Position numbers and translations under genes: made by a program. This document shows, one piece after another, positions 25,743 to 38,184 of a stretch of DNA of 64,000 nt (position 1 is the first letter of the stretch; every line of letters begins with the position of its first letter). The stretch is taken from positions 558,001 to 622,000 of the forward strand of contig JADJWE010000001.1 in NCBI GenBank assembly GCA_016716525.1, in the 5' to 3' direction. Origin of the DNA: Candidatus Flexicrinis affinis (GTDB lineage Bacteria; Chloroflexota; Anaerolineae; Aggregatilineales; Phototrophicaceae). Below the pieces are notes generated by a model that saw only the letters and a program-made list of their open reading frames with translations, was not told the origin of the DNA and searched no databases.

Positions 25743-26990
25743 ATGTCCGAGACGCTGAACCTGTCTCCAGATCATCTCGCCGTGATTTACCGGGTGTCCG
25801 GGATGATGAATTCCAGTCTCGACTTCGACACCGCTCTCGAAAACATCATGGGCGCGGTGATGACTGTCGTCAACGCGGAGCGTGGCTTCATGCTTCGCGT
25901 CGACGAAGCCACCGGCGAACCCAGTGTGCTGGTGGCGCGCGGCCCGACGAGTGATACCGAAGGCTACAGCACGACCATCGTCAATCAAGTCATCAAGACG
26001 CGCCAGCCGATGCTGACCAACAACGCGCAGTTTGACGACCGCTATCAGCCGGGCCAGAGCATTATCATCCGCGGCCTGCGCGCCATCTTGTGCGCTCCGC
26101 TGATGATTAAAGACCGGTTGATTGGCGTGATCTATGTCGACACCTCGATGCGCGCCGGAAACTTCACTCCCGGCGACCGCGATCTGCTGGGCGCCGTTGC
26201 GGCGCATGCGGCCATCGCGCTTGAGAATGCCCGGCTGTATTCGCTCGCTGTCGAACAGGGCCGCCTGATGCGCGAATTGCAGATGGCGCGCGAGATCCAG
26301 GAGTCGTTGCTGCCGCAGCACATGCCGCAGATGCCGGGTTACGAGATTGCTGCGCACTGGGAGTCGGCGCGCGAGGTGGCCGGGGACTTCTATGATGTGT
26401 TCGCGCTCGGCGACGACCATTTCGCGGTTGTGATCGCCGACGTATCGGACAAAGGCGCGCCGGCCGCGCTGTTTATGGCGGTCGCGCGGACGATGATCCG
26501 CACGATGGCGCACGCCGGGTTGACCGCGCTCGACACCCTTTCACGCACCAACGACCTCATCCTCGAGGACGCCGAGAGCGGCATGTTCGTGACGGTCTAC
26601 TTCAGCATGTATCGCACCGGCGGCGCGGTCGAGCACGTCAATGCCGGCCACAATCCCTCGATCCTCTACCGCCACAACGAGAAGCGTGCATTTCTGCTTC
26701 CGCAGGGCGGGCGCGCGATCGGGTGGTTTCCGGACAATCCGCTGCGGCGTGACGAAATCCGCATGCAGCCCGGCGACATCTGCGTGTACTACACCGACGG
26801 CGTCTCCGAGGCGTCCAACAAATCGGATCACATGTACGGCGAGGAACGGCTGATCGCCGCACTCCAGCGCAGCGCACACCTGCCGGCTGATCAGATCCTC
26901 ACGGCGATTCTGAAGGATGTCGATACGTTCTGCGAGGACGTCGACCCGTTTGACGATCAGACGCTGGTTGTCGTACGCTTCACCGGCTGA
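25743..26990 (+). CDS. GAF domain-PP2C (SpoIIE/RsbU-type) serine phosphatase
   Basis: This 415-residue signalling protein has a GAF sensor domain (about 25-165), a short helical linker, and a SpoIIE-type PP2C phosphatase domain (about 185-413). The metal-binding residues are visible in GDFYDVF, ADVSDKG and YYTDGVSE, with DDQTLVVVRF at the end. The family dephosphorylates anti-sigma-factor antagonists of the RsbV/SpoIIAA type in partner-switching cascades, with the GAF domain sensing a small ligand or redox state. No anti-sigma or antagonist gene is adjacent. AAAGGTG lies before the ATG. Confidence 0.92.
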   Translation: MSETLNLSPDHLAVIYRVSGMMNSSLDFDTALENIMGAVMTVVNAERGFMLRVDEATGEPSVLVARGPTSDTEGYSTTIVNQVIKTRQPMLTNNAQFDDRYQPGQSIIIRGLRAILCAPLMIKDRLIGVIYVDTSMRAGNFTPGDRDLLGAVAAHAAIALENARLYSLAVEQGRLMRELQMAREIQESLLPQHMPQMPGYEIAAHWESAREVAGDFYDVFALGDDHFAVVIADVSDKGAPAALFMAVARTMIRTMAHAGLTALDTLSRTNDLILEDAESGMFVTVYFSMYRTGGAVEHVNAGHNPSILYRHNEKRAFLLPQGGRAIGWFPDNPLRRDEIRMQPGDICVYYTDGVSEASNKSDHMYGEERLIAALQRSAHLPADQILTAILKDVDTFCEDVDPFDDQTLVVVRFTG

Positions 26991-27052
26991 GCGCAACGTC
27001 GACCCGGCACCGGGGTTATGTGATTTGATGCCACAAGTGATCAAGTCCCCCT

Positions 27053-28315
27053 ATGGTTTCCAGTAGCAACAATCAGAACCTACAAGCCTTCCGATGGGTT
27101 CTCATCGCCGCCGGTGTAGCCATCACGTTTGCGACCCTGTGGGCGATTCGCAGCATCCTGCTGCTGACGCTGGCGTCTGTCGTGCTCGTCGTGCTGGTGA
27201 CGATGCCGGTGCGTTTTCTCGCACGCTACAACGTGCGGCGCGGGCCGGCCATTGCGCTTTCGCTGACCGCGATGACCGCTATCGTGCTCATGCTTGGGCG
27301 TGTCATGCTGCCGGAGCTTATCGAGCAGTTCAACACGCTCACCACCGAAATCTTGCCGGAGGGCGTGGTTCAACTCATCCAGAGTATCAACGAAGCTGAG
27401 CTGTTGGCGCCTGCGCCTTTCCCGTATCACATCTTCGACCATGCCGCGAGCTATAACCCGACACGCTGGGTGATGTTGGTCGCGCAGCCGTTGGCGTATC
27501 CGGACAGCTTCCTATATGAGTCGCTGCGCCCGCTGATCGAAAGCGTGCGGGTTGACGCGGACTTGGTCAACGAAGTAGCGCGTCAGATTGCGACGGCGAT
27601 CGGTCAGATCGGCGTGTCGGTGCTGCCGTTCGTCGGCGATGTCGCCAGCACGGTGCTCAGCGCGCTGATCGTGATCTTCTTGAGCCTGTATTTCTTGATC
27701 GATCCCGGCGGCTATGCCGAAGGCATGATCCGTTTGTTCCCGATGTGGTACCGCGAGCGGGCGCGCACCATCATGTCCCAGATGTACGACTCGGTGCGGG
27801 GCTGGTTGGAAGGGACGTTCATCTCGATGATTTTCGTCGGGGTAGCGAGCTGGCTTGGGCTGAGTTTGTTGCAGCTTGAACAGGCGGCTGCACTGGGTGT
27901 ATTGGCGGGGCTGCTCTCGTTCGTCCCGAACTTCGGGCAGCTGGTCGCCGTGATCGCCGCGATCGTTGTCGGCGTAGTGCAAGCGCCGGGCAGCGTGGGG
28001 TGGATCATCGTTGTCATTTACGGTACGTCCTTTGTGCAAAGCCAAATCTTTACGCCGCTGCTGTTCGGACAAAGTATCCGCATTCCCCCCGTACTTGTGC
28101 TGCTGGGCCAGATCGTGTGTGGTTCGCTCTTCGGCTTCTTAGGGATTTTGCTGGCCGTGCCAATCACGGCAATCTTCCAGATCCTTGTGCGCGAGGTCTA
28201 TGTAGGAGATGTGCTGGGCGATCGTTCGGGGGCGCGCGGCTCGTCGCGCGGCCAGCAGACCGAGAAATCGCCCGCTGCGGACGACGGAAGCGAACTGGCG
28301 GCCGACACGGCCTGA
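27053..28315 (+). CDS. AI-2E family (PerM/UPF0118) transporter
   Basis: This 420-residue membrane protein has seven or eight hydrophobic segments: two near the N-terminus, a central amphipathic region (about 90-190) and a C-terminal bundle. It contains the family's conserved FVPNFGQ-like stretch (LLSFVPNFGQLVA) near residue 285 and the PxxFGxxxxxPP-type block (PLLFGQSIRIPPVLVLLGQ) near 340. Members have been proposed to move autoinducer-2 or to act as ion antiporters, so the substrate is uncertain. The tail after residue 390 is hydrophilic and Ser/Arg-rich. I see no clear ribosome-binding site. Confidence 0.88.
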   Translation: MVSSSNNQNLQAFRWVLIAAGVAITFATLWAIRSILLLTLASVVLVVLVTMPVRFLARYNVRRGPAIALSLTAMTAIVLMLGRVMLPELIEQFNTLTTEILPEGVVQLIQSINEAELLAPAPFPYHIFDHAASYNPTRWVMLVAQPLAYPDSFLYESLRPLIESVRVDADLVNEVARQIATAIGQIGVSVLPFVGDVASTVLSALIVIFLSLYFLIDPGGYAEGMIRLFPMWYRERARTIMSQMYDSVRGWLEGTFISMIFVGVASWLGLSLLQLEQAAALGVLAGLLSFVPNFGQLVAVIAAIVVGVVQAPGSVGWIIVVIYGTSFVQSQIFTPLLFGQSIRIPPVLVLLGQIVCGSLFGFLGILLAVPITAIFQILVREVYVGDVLGDRSGARGSSRGQQTEKSPAADDGSELAADTA

Positions 28316-28349
28316 CCCTGACATTTGTGATGAACTTCGCAAACTGCCC

Positions 28350-28377
28350 TTGACACGGGAACGCTGAGGACTATAAT
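28350..28377 (+). promoter_or_regulatory. rRNA operon promoter P1 (full consensus)
   Basis: TTGACA (28350-28355) and TATAAT (28372-28377), both perfect matches to the primary sigma factor consensus, are separated by 16 nt. Transcription would start near 28384, about 336 nt before mature 16S. It is the strongest promoter in the window, as expected for an rRNA operon. Confidence 0.88.
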
Positions 28378-28554
28378 GCCGCCCTTGTCGCTCAACTGCG
28401 ACGTTAACAAACGACCGAACAGAGGATGACGGAGCGCGCGAAACGGCGGGGCTTCCGCCAGCGCGTACTCGTCGACGCATCGAGTGGTTGTGGGGCCGCA
28501 ACGCGACAACCGAGACAAGCGCACTTGCTTGGGCAGATATCCCAATTAACCCAA

Positions 28555-28573
28555 AACAGTTTAAGAAACTGTT
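28555..28573 (+). repeat. Perfect 8-bp inverted repeat in the rRNA leader
   Basis: AACAGTTT at 28555-28562 and AAACTGTT at 28566-28573 are separated by AAG. As DNA it could be a protein site just upstream of the candidate P2. As RNA it would be a short hairpin in the leader. No T-run follows, so it is not a terminator. Confidence 0.6.
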
Positions 28574-28583
28574 GAAAATGGGA

Positions 28584-28612
28584 TTGACTCTCCAACGCGA
28601 GGATGCTAACCT
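28584..28612 (+). promoter_or_regulatory. Possible second rRNA promoter P2
   Basis: TTGACT (28584-28589, 5/6) and TAACCT (28607-28612, 3/6, preceded by TGC as an extended -10) are 17 nt apart. It lies about 110 nt before 16S and just before the 16S processing stem. Tandem promoters are common in rRNA operons, but the -10 is weak. Confidence 0.35.
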
Positions 28613-28719
28613 GTTGGTCCCGCGCCGAACCGCCGCAGGTGGTTTTGTGCGCGATGCAGCTTAACAGCAGAAGAGTGAGACAGAAGAGCCCCGAGGTCAT
28701 GAGAGGTCATGGCCTTGAG

Positions 28720-33299
<4,580 letters not shown>

Positions 33300-33419
33300 A
33301 ATGCGTGGTGATGCAGGGAGCAGATCGCTTCGCGCACCGGAGCGTGTGGAAAGTTACTCGTAGACGGCAAACAAACCGCAAAACGAATACCCGACCTCGT
33401 GAAAAGGCGAGGGAGGTGT

Positions 33420-33535
<116 letters not shown>

Positions 33536-33593
33536 TCATCTTCCTCGCTTTTCTATTTCCACACCTCTCCCCTATTCAACCCCAAGAAGCAAC

Positions 33594-33614
33594 CAGCCGC
33601 CAGTTAGGCGGCTG
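33594..33614 (+). terminator. Hairpin downstream of 5S, possible rRNA operon terminator
   Basis: CAGCCGCC (33594-33601) and GGCGGCTG (33607-33614) form an 8-bp stem with loop AGTTA, 58 nt after 5S. No T-run follows, so termination may need Rho or another factor, or the hairpin may have another role. Confidence 0.4.
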
Positions 33615-33720
33615 ACACGAAGCTGAACCACTGGTCACGAATCGCGGGGCATGCTATCGAGCCATGCAGCGCTCGCGCGTGATGAACCGCGGCACCTTCT
33701 CATCACTCTCAACTTCCTAC

Positions 33721-35220
33721 CTAGAGGACGTGTGTGCGCTCCATTTCGGCGTAACCCGCAGCACACTCGCGCCAGGCCTCGCCGAGCCGCTTGAATCCGA
33801 CTTCAATGTCTTCGGGGCGGTGCGCTCCATAGTTCAGACGTACCGAATACGGGTCGGCCTGCCCGGCGTAAAAGATATTCCCGATGGCGTATCCAACACC
33901 GCGCTGCACTGCCGTCAGATACAGTTCGGCCGCCGTCGGCCCTTGATTTGGAAACCGTACCCATAGATACAATCCGCCAAGCGGCGTACGAAACTGCGTG
34001 CCAGCTGGGAAGTGCTTGCGAGCGGCCATTACGGCGATATCTCGCCGACGCTTAAACTCGCGGTTGTTGCGCTGAAGCTGCTGCGCCATTACACCCCGCT
34101 CGAGCATCAGATGAATTGCGCGCTGGTTCAGGCCCGGTGTCGAAATGTCCGCCGACTGCTTCACACGTACGATCCGTTGATGATGCTTGCTGTCGCTGAT
34201 CACGTATCCGATACGAATCCCCGGCAGGAGCATCTTTGTAAACCCGCTGGCGTGGATAACGACGCCGTACTCATCGAGTGCACGCAGCGGCGGGATATGG
34301 TCGCCCTCATAGCGGAATTCGTGATATACGCCGTCTTCAAGAATCGTGACGCCGTACTGCATTGCTAGATTGATCAACTGACGCCGGCGATGCAGCGGCA
34401 TGACGACACCGGTCGGATTCTGGAAGCTCGGCATGACGTAAATCAGACGCGGCTGGCGTTCGGCGATGAAAGCCTCGAGAATATCGAGCCGGATCCCGTC
34501 TTGGTCGATGGGGATACCCACGACGTTGAGCCGGCGCGTTCGCGCGATGTCCAGCATTCCCAGATACGTCGGATCCTCGGTGACCAGCGTCTCGCCCTCA
34601 GAGAGCAGGGCCTGAATAACGAGGTCGAGCGCTTGCTGGGTGCCGCCAGTGATCAGGATGTCACGGGTCGTGCAGCGAATGCCCAACGCGCTCACATAGT
34701 CGCGGACGGCGTTGCGCAACGGGCCGTATCCCTCTGGCGCTTCGTATCCGAGCGCACGCGTGCCGTCCCGCTCGAATACCGTGTTCATCGCGTCGCGAAG
34801 GTACTGCACAGGCAGCATCTCAACCTGCGGCGCACCCTGGCCGAAGTAGATCACGCCGGGCTGGCGCGCCATTCGCATCAGATCGCGCAGCGAACGATCG
34901 CTGCTGTTGGATTGGTCCCTAATGGAGTGAATCTGCGGACGCTCTGCGCGCTGTTCGTTCGTAACCTCACGCGCCACGAACGTGCCACGGCCGGCGTGTG
35001 CACTCAAGTAGCCCTCGGCGCGCAATTCGGCATAAGCATTGACGACGCTGATCCGGCTGATCCCAAGCGAATCGGCCAGTTCGCGGCTTGCCGGCAACCG
35101 CGAACCGGACGGCAGCGAGCCGCTGTCGATCTGTGCGCGGATGTGACGTATGAGCTGTCGGTAGATTGGCTCCTCGCCCTCTCGATCCAATGTCGAGGCA
35201 AGCTGTGACACGTTGAACAT
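33721..35220 (-). CDS. MocR/PdxR-type transcription factor (GntR helix-turn-helix plus aminotransferase domain)
   Basis: This 499-residue regulator has an N-terminal GntR-type winged helix (about 15-85, with SRLPASRELADSLGISR and AGRGTFVA). A long linker joins it to a fold-type I aminotransferase domain (about 125-490). The domain has ITGGTQQALDL, the Asp-Pro-Thr-Tyr-type EDPTYLG and a PLP-anchoring Lys in SGFTKMLLPG. Members sense PLP or an amino compound and control vitamin B6, amine or amino acid genes. No likely target gene is adjacent, so the regulon is unknown. A palindrome overlaps its own -35, suggesting autoregulation. Confidence 0.92.
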   Translation of the reverse strand: MFNVSQLASTLDREGEEPIYRQLIRHIRAQIDSGSLPSGSRLPASRELADSLGISRISVVNAYAELRAEGYLSAHAGRGTFVAREVTNEQRAERPQIHSIRDQSNSSDRSLRDLMRMARQPGVIYFGQGAPQVEMLPVQYLRDAMNTVFERDGTRALGYEAPEGYGPLRNAVRDYVSALGIRCTTRDILITGGTQQALDLVIQALLSEGETLVTEDPTYLGMLDIARTRRLNVVGIPIDQDGIRLDILEAFIAERQPRLIYVMPSFQNPTGVVMPLHRRRQLINLAMQYGVTILEDGVYHEFRYEGDHIPPLRALDEYGVVIHASGFTKMLLPGIRIGYVISDSKHHQRIVRVKQSADISTPGLNQRAIHLMLERGVMAQQLQRNNREFKRRRDIAVMAARKHFPAGTQFRTPLGGLYLWVRFPNQGPTAAELYLTAVQRGVGYAIGNIFYAGQADPYSVRLNYGAHRPEDIEVGFKRLGEAWRECAAGYAEMERTHVL

Positions 35221-35264
35221 CGGTTAAATTCCGTCTATCTGATTGAATGAGTCCATTTCGGCCC

Positions 35265-35296
35265 ATTATGCAACAAGATTACGATTGTGTACACAA
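35265..35296 (-). promoter_or_regulatory. Promoter of the MocR gene overlapped by a 12-bp palindrome
   Basis: On the minus strand TGTACA (-35, 35288-35293, 4/6) and CATAAT (-10, 35265-35270, 5/6) are 17 nt apart, giving a start near 35258. The perfect palindrome TTGTGTACACAA at 35285-35296 covers the -35 and is a candidate operator. Confidence 0.45.
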
Positions 35297-35319
35297 AAGG
35301 CGCTCAAGAAGAGCGCCTT
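35297..35319 (-). terminator. Rho-independent terminator after the FHA-TIR-like gene
   Basis: AAGGCGCTC (35297-35305) and GAGCGCCTT (35311-35319) form a perfect 9-bp stem with a 5-nt loop. On the minus strand it is followed by TTTTGTG, 28 nt after the stop codon of the FHA gene. It also separates that gene from the MocR promoter. Confidence 0.8.
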
Positions 35320-35346
35320 GCTGGTGCTGATTGTGGCTCCCAACAC

Positions 35347-36513
35347 CTATCGGTGTCGCTTAATCAGTTGGATCAACTGCTGAATGCTCAATTCCGGTAG
35401 GGCGTGGCTCATGACCACCCGGTGCACGTTCGGCCCGTTGACGGGGATTGCGACATCTGGCGCATCCGCGACGACGAAGATTGGCTTCTCCCGGTTGTTG
35501 AAATGCCGCACAACCTGCTGCACAAACGGCGAGCGCATCGCCGCAAACGTTGCGATGACGATCAACCCCCAGCATTCCAAGCGCGCCTGATCGATCGCAA
35601 GGCGCCAATCATCCGAACCCACGGGAAGATACTGCTCGACCCAGACGGCCATCTGAGCGTCGTACAGCCGGTTAAACACCGGCGCGACCTTTGTCTCCCA
35701 ATCGGAACGGGTGTACGCCATGAACAGGTGATTGACGAGTGCGCCGCTGCTCAATCCAGTCCCGACGCCGGTCGCTTTGAGACGATCCGTAAGCGTCGGA
35801 ATGCGCGGAGCACCGGTCTGCAAGCGCACCGTGCCGGTATCCGTACGGTCCTGCAGCACGGTCGTAGCCTGCCGCCGATCGAGAAGCTGATCGGGAGTCA
35901 TCGTGTAGTACATCGTGATGGTCTGGCCGATTCGGATGATGTCCCCCGGCTGGATCGGCATCTCGGCGGTGAGTTCGACGTCGTTCAGTTTCGAGCCATT
36001 CGTCGACCCGACGTCCTGTACGGAATAACCGGAACCGCTCCGAACCAGCTTGAGGTGCAGGCGGCTCATTTCCGGTTCCAGGATGATGATGTCGTTCATC
36101 GTGCCGCGCCCGATCAGAATGGTCTCGCCCTGAAGTGGGTGAACGGTCCTATTTGGCTGACCTTCGATCGCTACGACCAGATACGGGATGCCGGTTTCGG
36201 TTTCATCCATCTGCGAAGTGACGACCTGGTACTCGAGTGTGATCGAGTCGCCCAATTCGATCAGGTCGTTATGCTTCAATTCCCAGCAGTCGTTCACGCG
36301 CTGGCCATTGACGAAAGTACCGTTGCGGGAGTTGAGGTCGCACAACTCGTAGCCGTTGTCCACCTTGGACAAACGGCAGTGATCGCGGCTAACCTCGTTG
36401 TCGTCAATGATGACATGATTACGCATGCCGCGGCCGATCATGACAATATCCCCGCTTACCGGGAATGTTTGTCCGACCTTTGGCCCTCGACGCATGACTA
36501 GCTGGGCAGGCAT
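35347..36513 (-). CDS. FHA-FHA-TIR-like protein
   Basis: This 388-residue cytoplasmic protein has two forkhead-associated domains, which bind phosphothreonine peptides. The first (about 5-100) has GRG 27-29, SRDH 42-45 and NSRNGTFVNG 61-70. The second (about 110-205) has GRG 135-137, SRLH 150-153 and STNGSKLN 170-177. After a linker, residues 260-385 resemble a TIR domain: HLFMAYTRSD 262-271, VWVEQYLPVGSDDW 290-303, and a strand IVIATFAAMRSPFVQQV. At the place where TIR NADases keep a catalytic Glu (SxWCxxE pattern) it has SPFVQQV, so it is probably a scaffold or decoy, not an enzyme. The ATG at 36513 is chosen over an upstream in-frame start because the FHA fold begins directly after it. Confidence 0.82.
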   Translation of the reverse strand: MPAQLVMRRGPKVGQTFPVSGDIVMIGRGMRNHVIIDDNEVSRDHCRLSKVDNGYELCDLNSRNGTFVNGQRVNDCWELKHNDLIELGDSITLEYQVVTSQMDETETGIPYLVVAIEGQPNRTVHPLQGETILIGRGTMNDIIILEPEMSRLHLKLVRSGSGYSVQDVGSTNGSKLNDVELTAEMPIQPGDIIRIGQTITMYYTMTPDQLLDRRQATTVLQDRTDTGTVRLQTGAPRIPTLTDRLKATGVGTGLSSGALVNHLFMAYTRSDWETKVAPVFNRLYDAQMAVWVEQYLPVGSDDWRLAIDQARLECWGLIVIATFAAMRSPFVQQVVRHFNNREKPIFVVADAPDVAIPVNGPNVHRVVMSHALPELSIQQLIQLIKRHR

Positions 36514-36668
36514 GAAGGGTGACCTTGGTTCAACGCTAAGGCGCGCATAAGCGATACCAGTATAACCATGACGCGGAGGCGCACGCAATACGACGCGGCT
36601 TTCCCCGTGTATTCGCCCAATTATGACACACTTCGGCCCGGTTGACGTTATGAAACTTTAACATATCA

Positions 36669-37073
36669 CTACAATGCAAACTGACCCGAGTCGAGTTCTT
36701 CTTGCATCCGCTTGGCGAGGGCCGGATTGTTTACGGCGAGTTGGGCGTTCACCCATTGCGAAAGGCCATGGAGTGCCGCGACGAATTGCTCGTCGCGGTC
36801 GAATTTGCCTGACCGGATCGATGCGCACAATGCCGGTACAAGCGCTGCCGGTGCGCGCTCGTCATCGCCCATCAGCACCGAGAGGACGTCGCTCTCGACT
36901 TTGGCAAGCTCAGATGCTGCGCCGATCTCGCGCGCTGCAACACGCAGCAGGTTGAGGGCCACCAGCGTTTGAAAGTAGAGCTTGGGCTCGCCTCGCACGA
37001 CAGGAATGACAGCAGCCTCGATGTGGTGCCGCACCGCATCGATTAGCTCTTGAAGCATCGGCCGGTCGGTCAT
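36669..37073 (-). CDS. DUF6285 domain protein
   Basis: This 134-residue, mostly helical protein matches what I know of the DUF6285 family (RPMLQELIDAVRHHIE start, YFQTLVALNLLRVAARE core), often encoded beside acyl-CoA dehydrogenase and phosphotransferase genes. The function is not established. Its ATG overlaps the phosphotransferase stop (ATGA), and AAAGGTG precedes it, so the two are translated together. An association with acyl-CoA metabolism is inferred from context. Confidence 0.8.
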   Translation of the reverse strand: MTDRPMLQELIDAVRHHIEAAVIPVVRGEPKLYFQTLVALNLLRVAAREIGAASELAKVESDVLSVLMGDDERAPAALVPALCASIRSGKFDRDEQFVAALHGLSQWVNAQLAVNNPALAKRMQEELDSGQFAL

Positions 37074-38098
37074 CTTGTCACCTTTGCCGGGAGGCGCTTG
37101 ATCAGCGCCAGTGCCTCGGCTTGCATGTCCAGAGAACGCCGCCCCAGGCTGGCAAGCTCTACGCTTGGATCTGCACCAGACAAGTGGCGCTGTGCCTGGC
37201 TTAGGCAGATCACAGCCCACCGAACGTTGCCGAAGACCTCCCACCAGTCCACTGCCGAGCGGTCAACCTTCACGCCGCTCGCCTGCTCATAGTCGGTCAA
37301 AAACGCCTCGCGTGTCGTCAAGCCTGCCGCCCGCAGCGCGTCGCTGCCGAAGCGCCAATCGCGCATACACAGGTAGCCGAGTTCTTCAGCAGGGTCGCCT
37401 ACATGGGCAAATTCCCAATCGATTACGGCGGTCAGTCCGTCCGGACCCACCAACAGGTTCCCCACCCGAAAATCGCCGTGGACGAATGTGATGCGCTGCG
37501 GCATGGGCACGTTGAGGACACACCATCGCAGCGCAAGCTCCAGCGCCGGAATATGCGCGTCTAGCGAGTCAAGCACATCGTATACGTCTGTGATGGCGTT
37601 TTGTGCAGGATTGTCAGAGGAGGGCCTGCGCAGAAAAGCCAGTGGTTCGGTGTGCCAGTCCAAGCTGTGGATGCGCGCAAGTTGCCGTGCCATCTGCTGG
37701 GGCAATACCGCACGCGCAGCGGCTAGTTCCGGCGATGTCATCACCTTGCGACCGATCGACACGCCCTCGACATAATCCATGATGAAGAACGGAAAGTCCA
37801 ACGGCTCGCGAGAATCGCACAGCCAGCGCACCCGCGCACAGGCGATATCGTGGCGATACGCAGCTTGCATTAAGGCGAACTCCTGGGCCCGGGTCAACGC
37901 AGACTCGGTCATCGTGGTTGCCAGGTCGCGGCGCATCACCAGTCGTTCGCGGGTTCCGTCAGCGTAGGACGCGACGAACGCCCAACTGTCGCGGGACGCG
38001 CCTCCAGCGAGCGCTTGCAGGTCGCTCACCTCGACCGACACGCCTACCATGTCGGTCAGGTATTTGCCAAGGCGCTGCGCAAGGTCGCCGTGTTCCAT
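37070..38098 (-). CDS. Phosphotransferase (APH/choline-kinase-like, ACAD10/11-associated)
   Basis: This 342-residue protein has the aminoglycoside-phosphotransferase fold. The N-lobe has LAGGASRDSWAF (nucleotide-binding loop, about 27-38). The catalytic HGDFRVGNLLV near 205 holds the Brenner-motif Asp and Asn. IDWEFAHVGDP near 228 holds the metal-binding Asp. This subgroup is usually linked, or fused in animals (ACAD10/ACAD11), to acyl-CoA dehydrogenases that degrade 4-hydroxy fatty acids, with the kinase phosphorylating the hydroxyl group. An acyl-CoA dehydrogenase gene lies divergent 86 nt away, which supports this role. AAGGA lies 6 nt before the ATG. Antibiotic resistance is unlikely. Confidence 0.87.
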   Translation of the reverse strand: MEHGDLAQRLGKYLTDMVGVSVEVSDLQALAGGASRDSWAFVASYADGTRERLVMRRDLATTMTESALTRAQEFALMQAAYRHDIACARVRWLCDSREPLDFPFFIMDYVEGVSIGRKVMTSPELAAARAVLPQQMARQLARIHSLDWHTEPLAFLRRPSSDNPAQNAITDVYDVLDSLDAHIPALELALRWCVLNVPMPQRITFVHGDFRVGNLLVGPDGLTAVIDWEFAHVGDPAEELGYLCMRDWRFGSDALRAAGLTTREAFLTDYEQASGVKVDRSAVDWWEVFGNVRWAVICLSQAQRHLSGADPSVELASLGRRSLDMQAEALALIKRLPAKVTR

Positions 38099-38184
38099 GC
38101 TGGTCCTTCTACTCGGGTCGCGATGAGCTGTTCACAGGATACAATTTGTTCCAGCGCGAGCCGCACACGAATTGGGGAGCGGAT

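Larger units (their letters stand above)
28384..28719 (+). other. rRNA operon leader with processing stem
   Basis: No gene is visible in this transcribed leader. It begins with a small hairpin (GTCGC at 28387-28391 with GCGAC at 28398-28402). It contains the inverted repeat at 28555-28573 and a second promoter-like site. The 25 nt at 28660-28684 are complementary at 24 positions to the 16S-23S spacer at 30297-30321. The last bases before 16S (CCTTGAG) also pair with the spacer near 30278. Together these form the long stem that RNase III cuts to release pre-16S RNA. Confidence 0.8.

Noticed and set aside
35404..36501. Long open frame on the plus strand opposite the FHA gene (365 codons)
   Set aside because: It is antisense to two clear FHA domains, has no ribosome-binding site, and its translation shows no domain.
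35347..36513. Active TIR NADase
   Set aside because: The catalytic Glu position appears to be Val in SPFVQQV, so enzymatic activity is not supported.
36642..36669. Plus-strand promoter-like pair TTGACG and TATCAC
   Set aside because: It would transcribe against the DUF6285 gene with no plus-strand gene downstream.
37070..38098. Aminoglycoside resistance kinase
   Set aside because: The fold is shared, but the coupling to DUF6285 and the divergent acyl-CoA dehydrogenase point to acyl metabolism.
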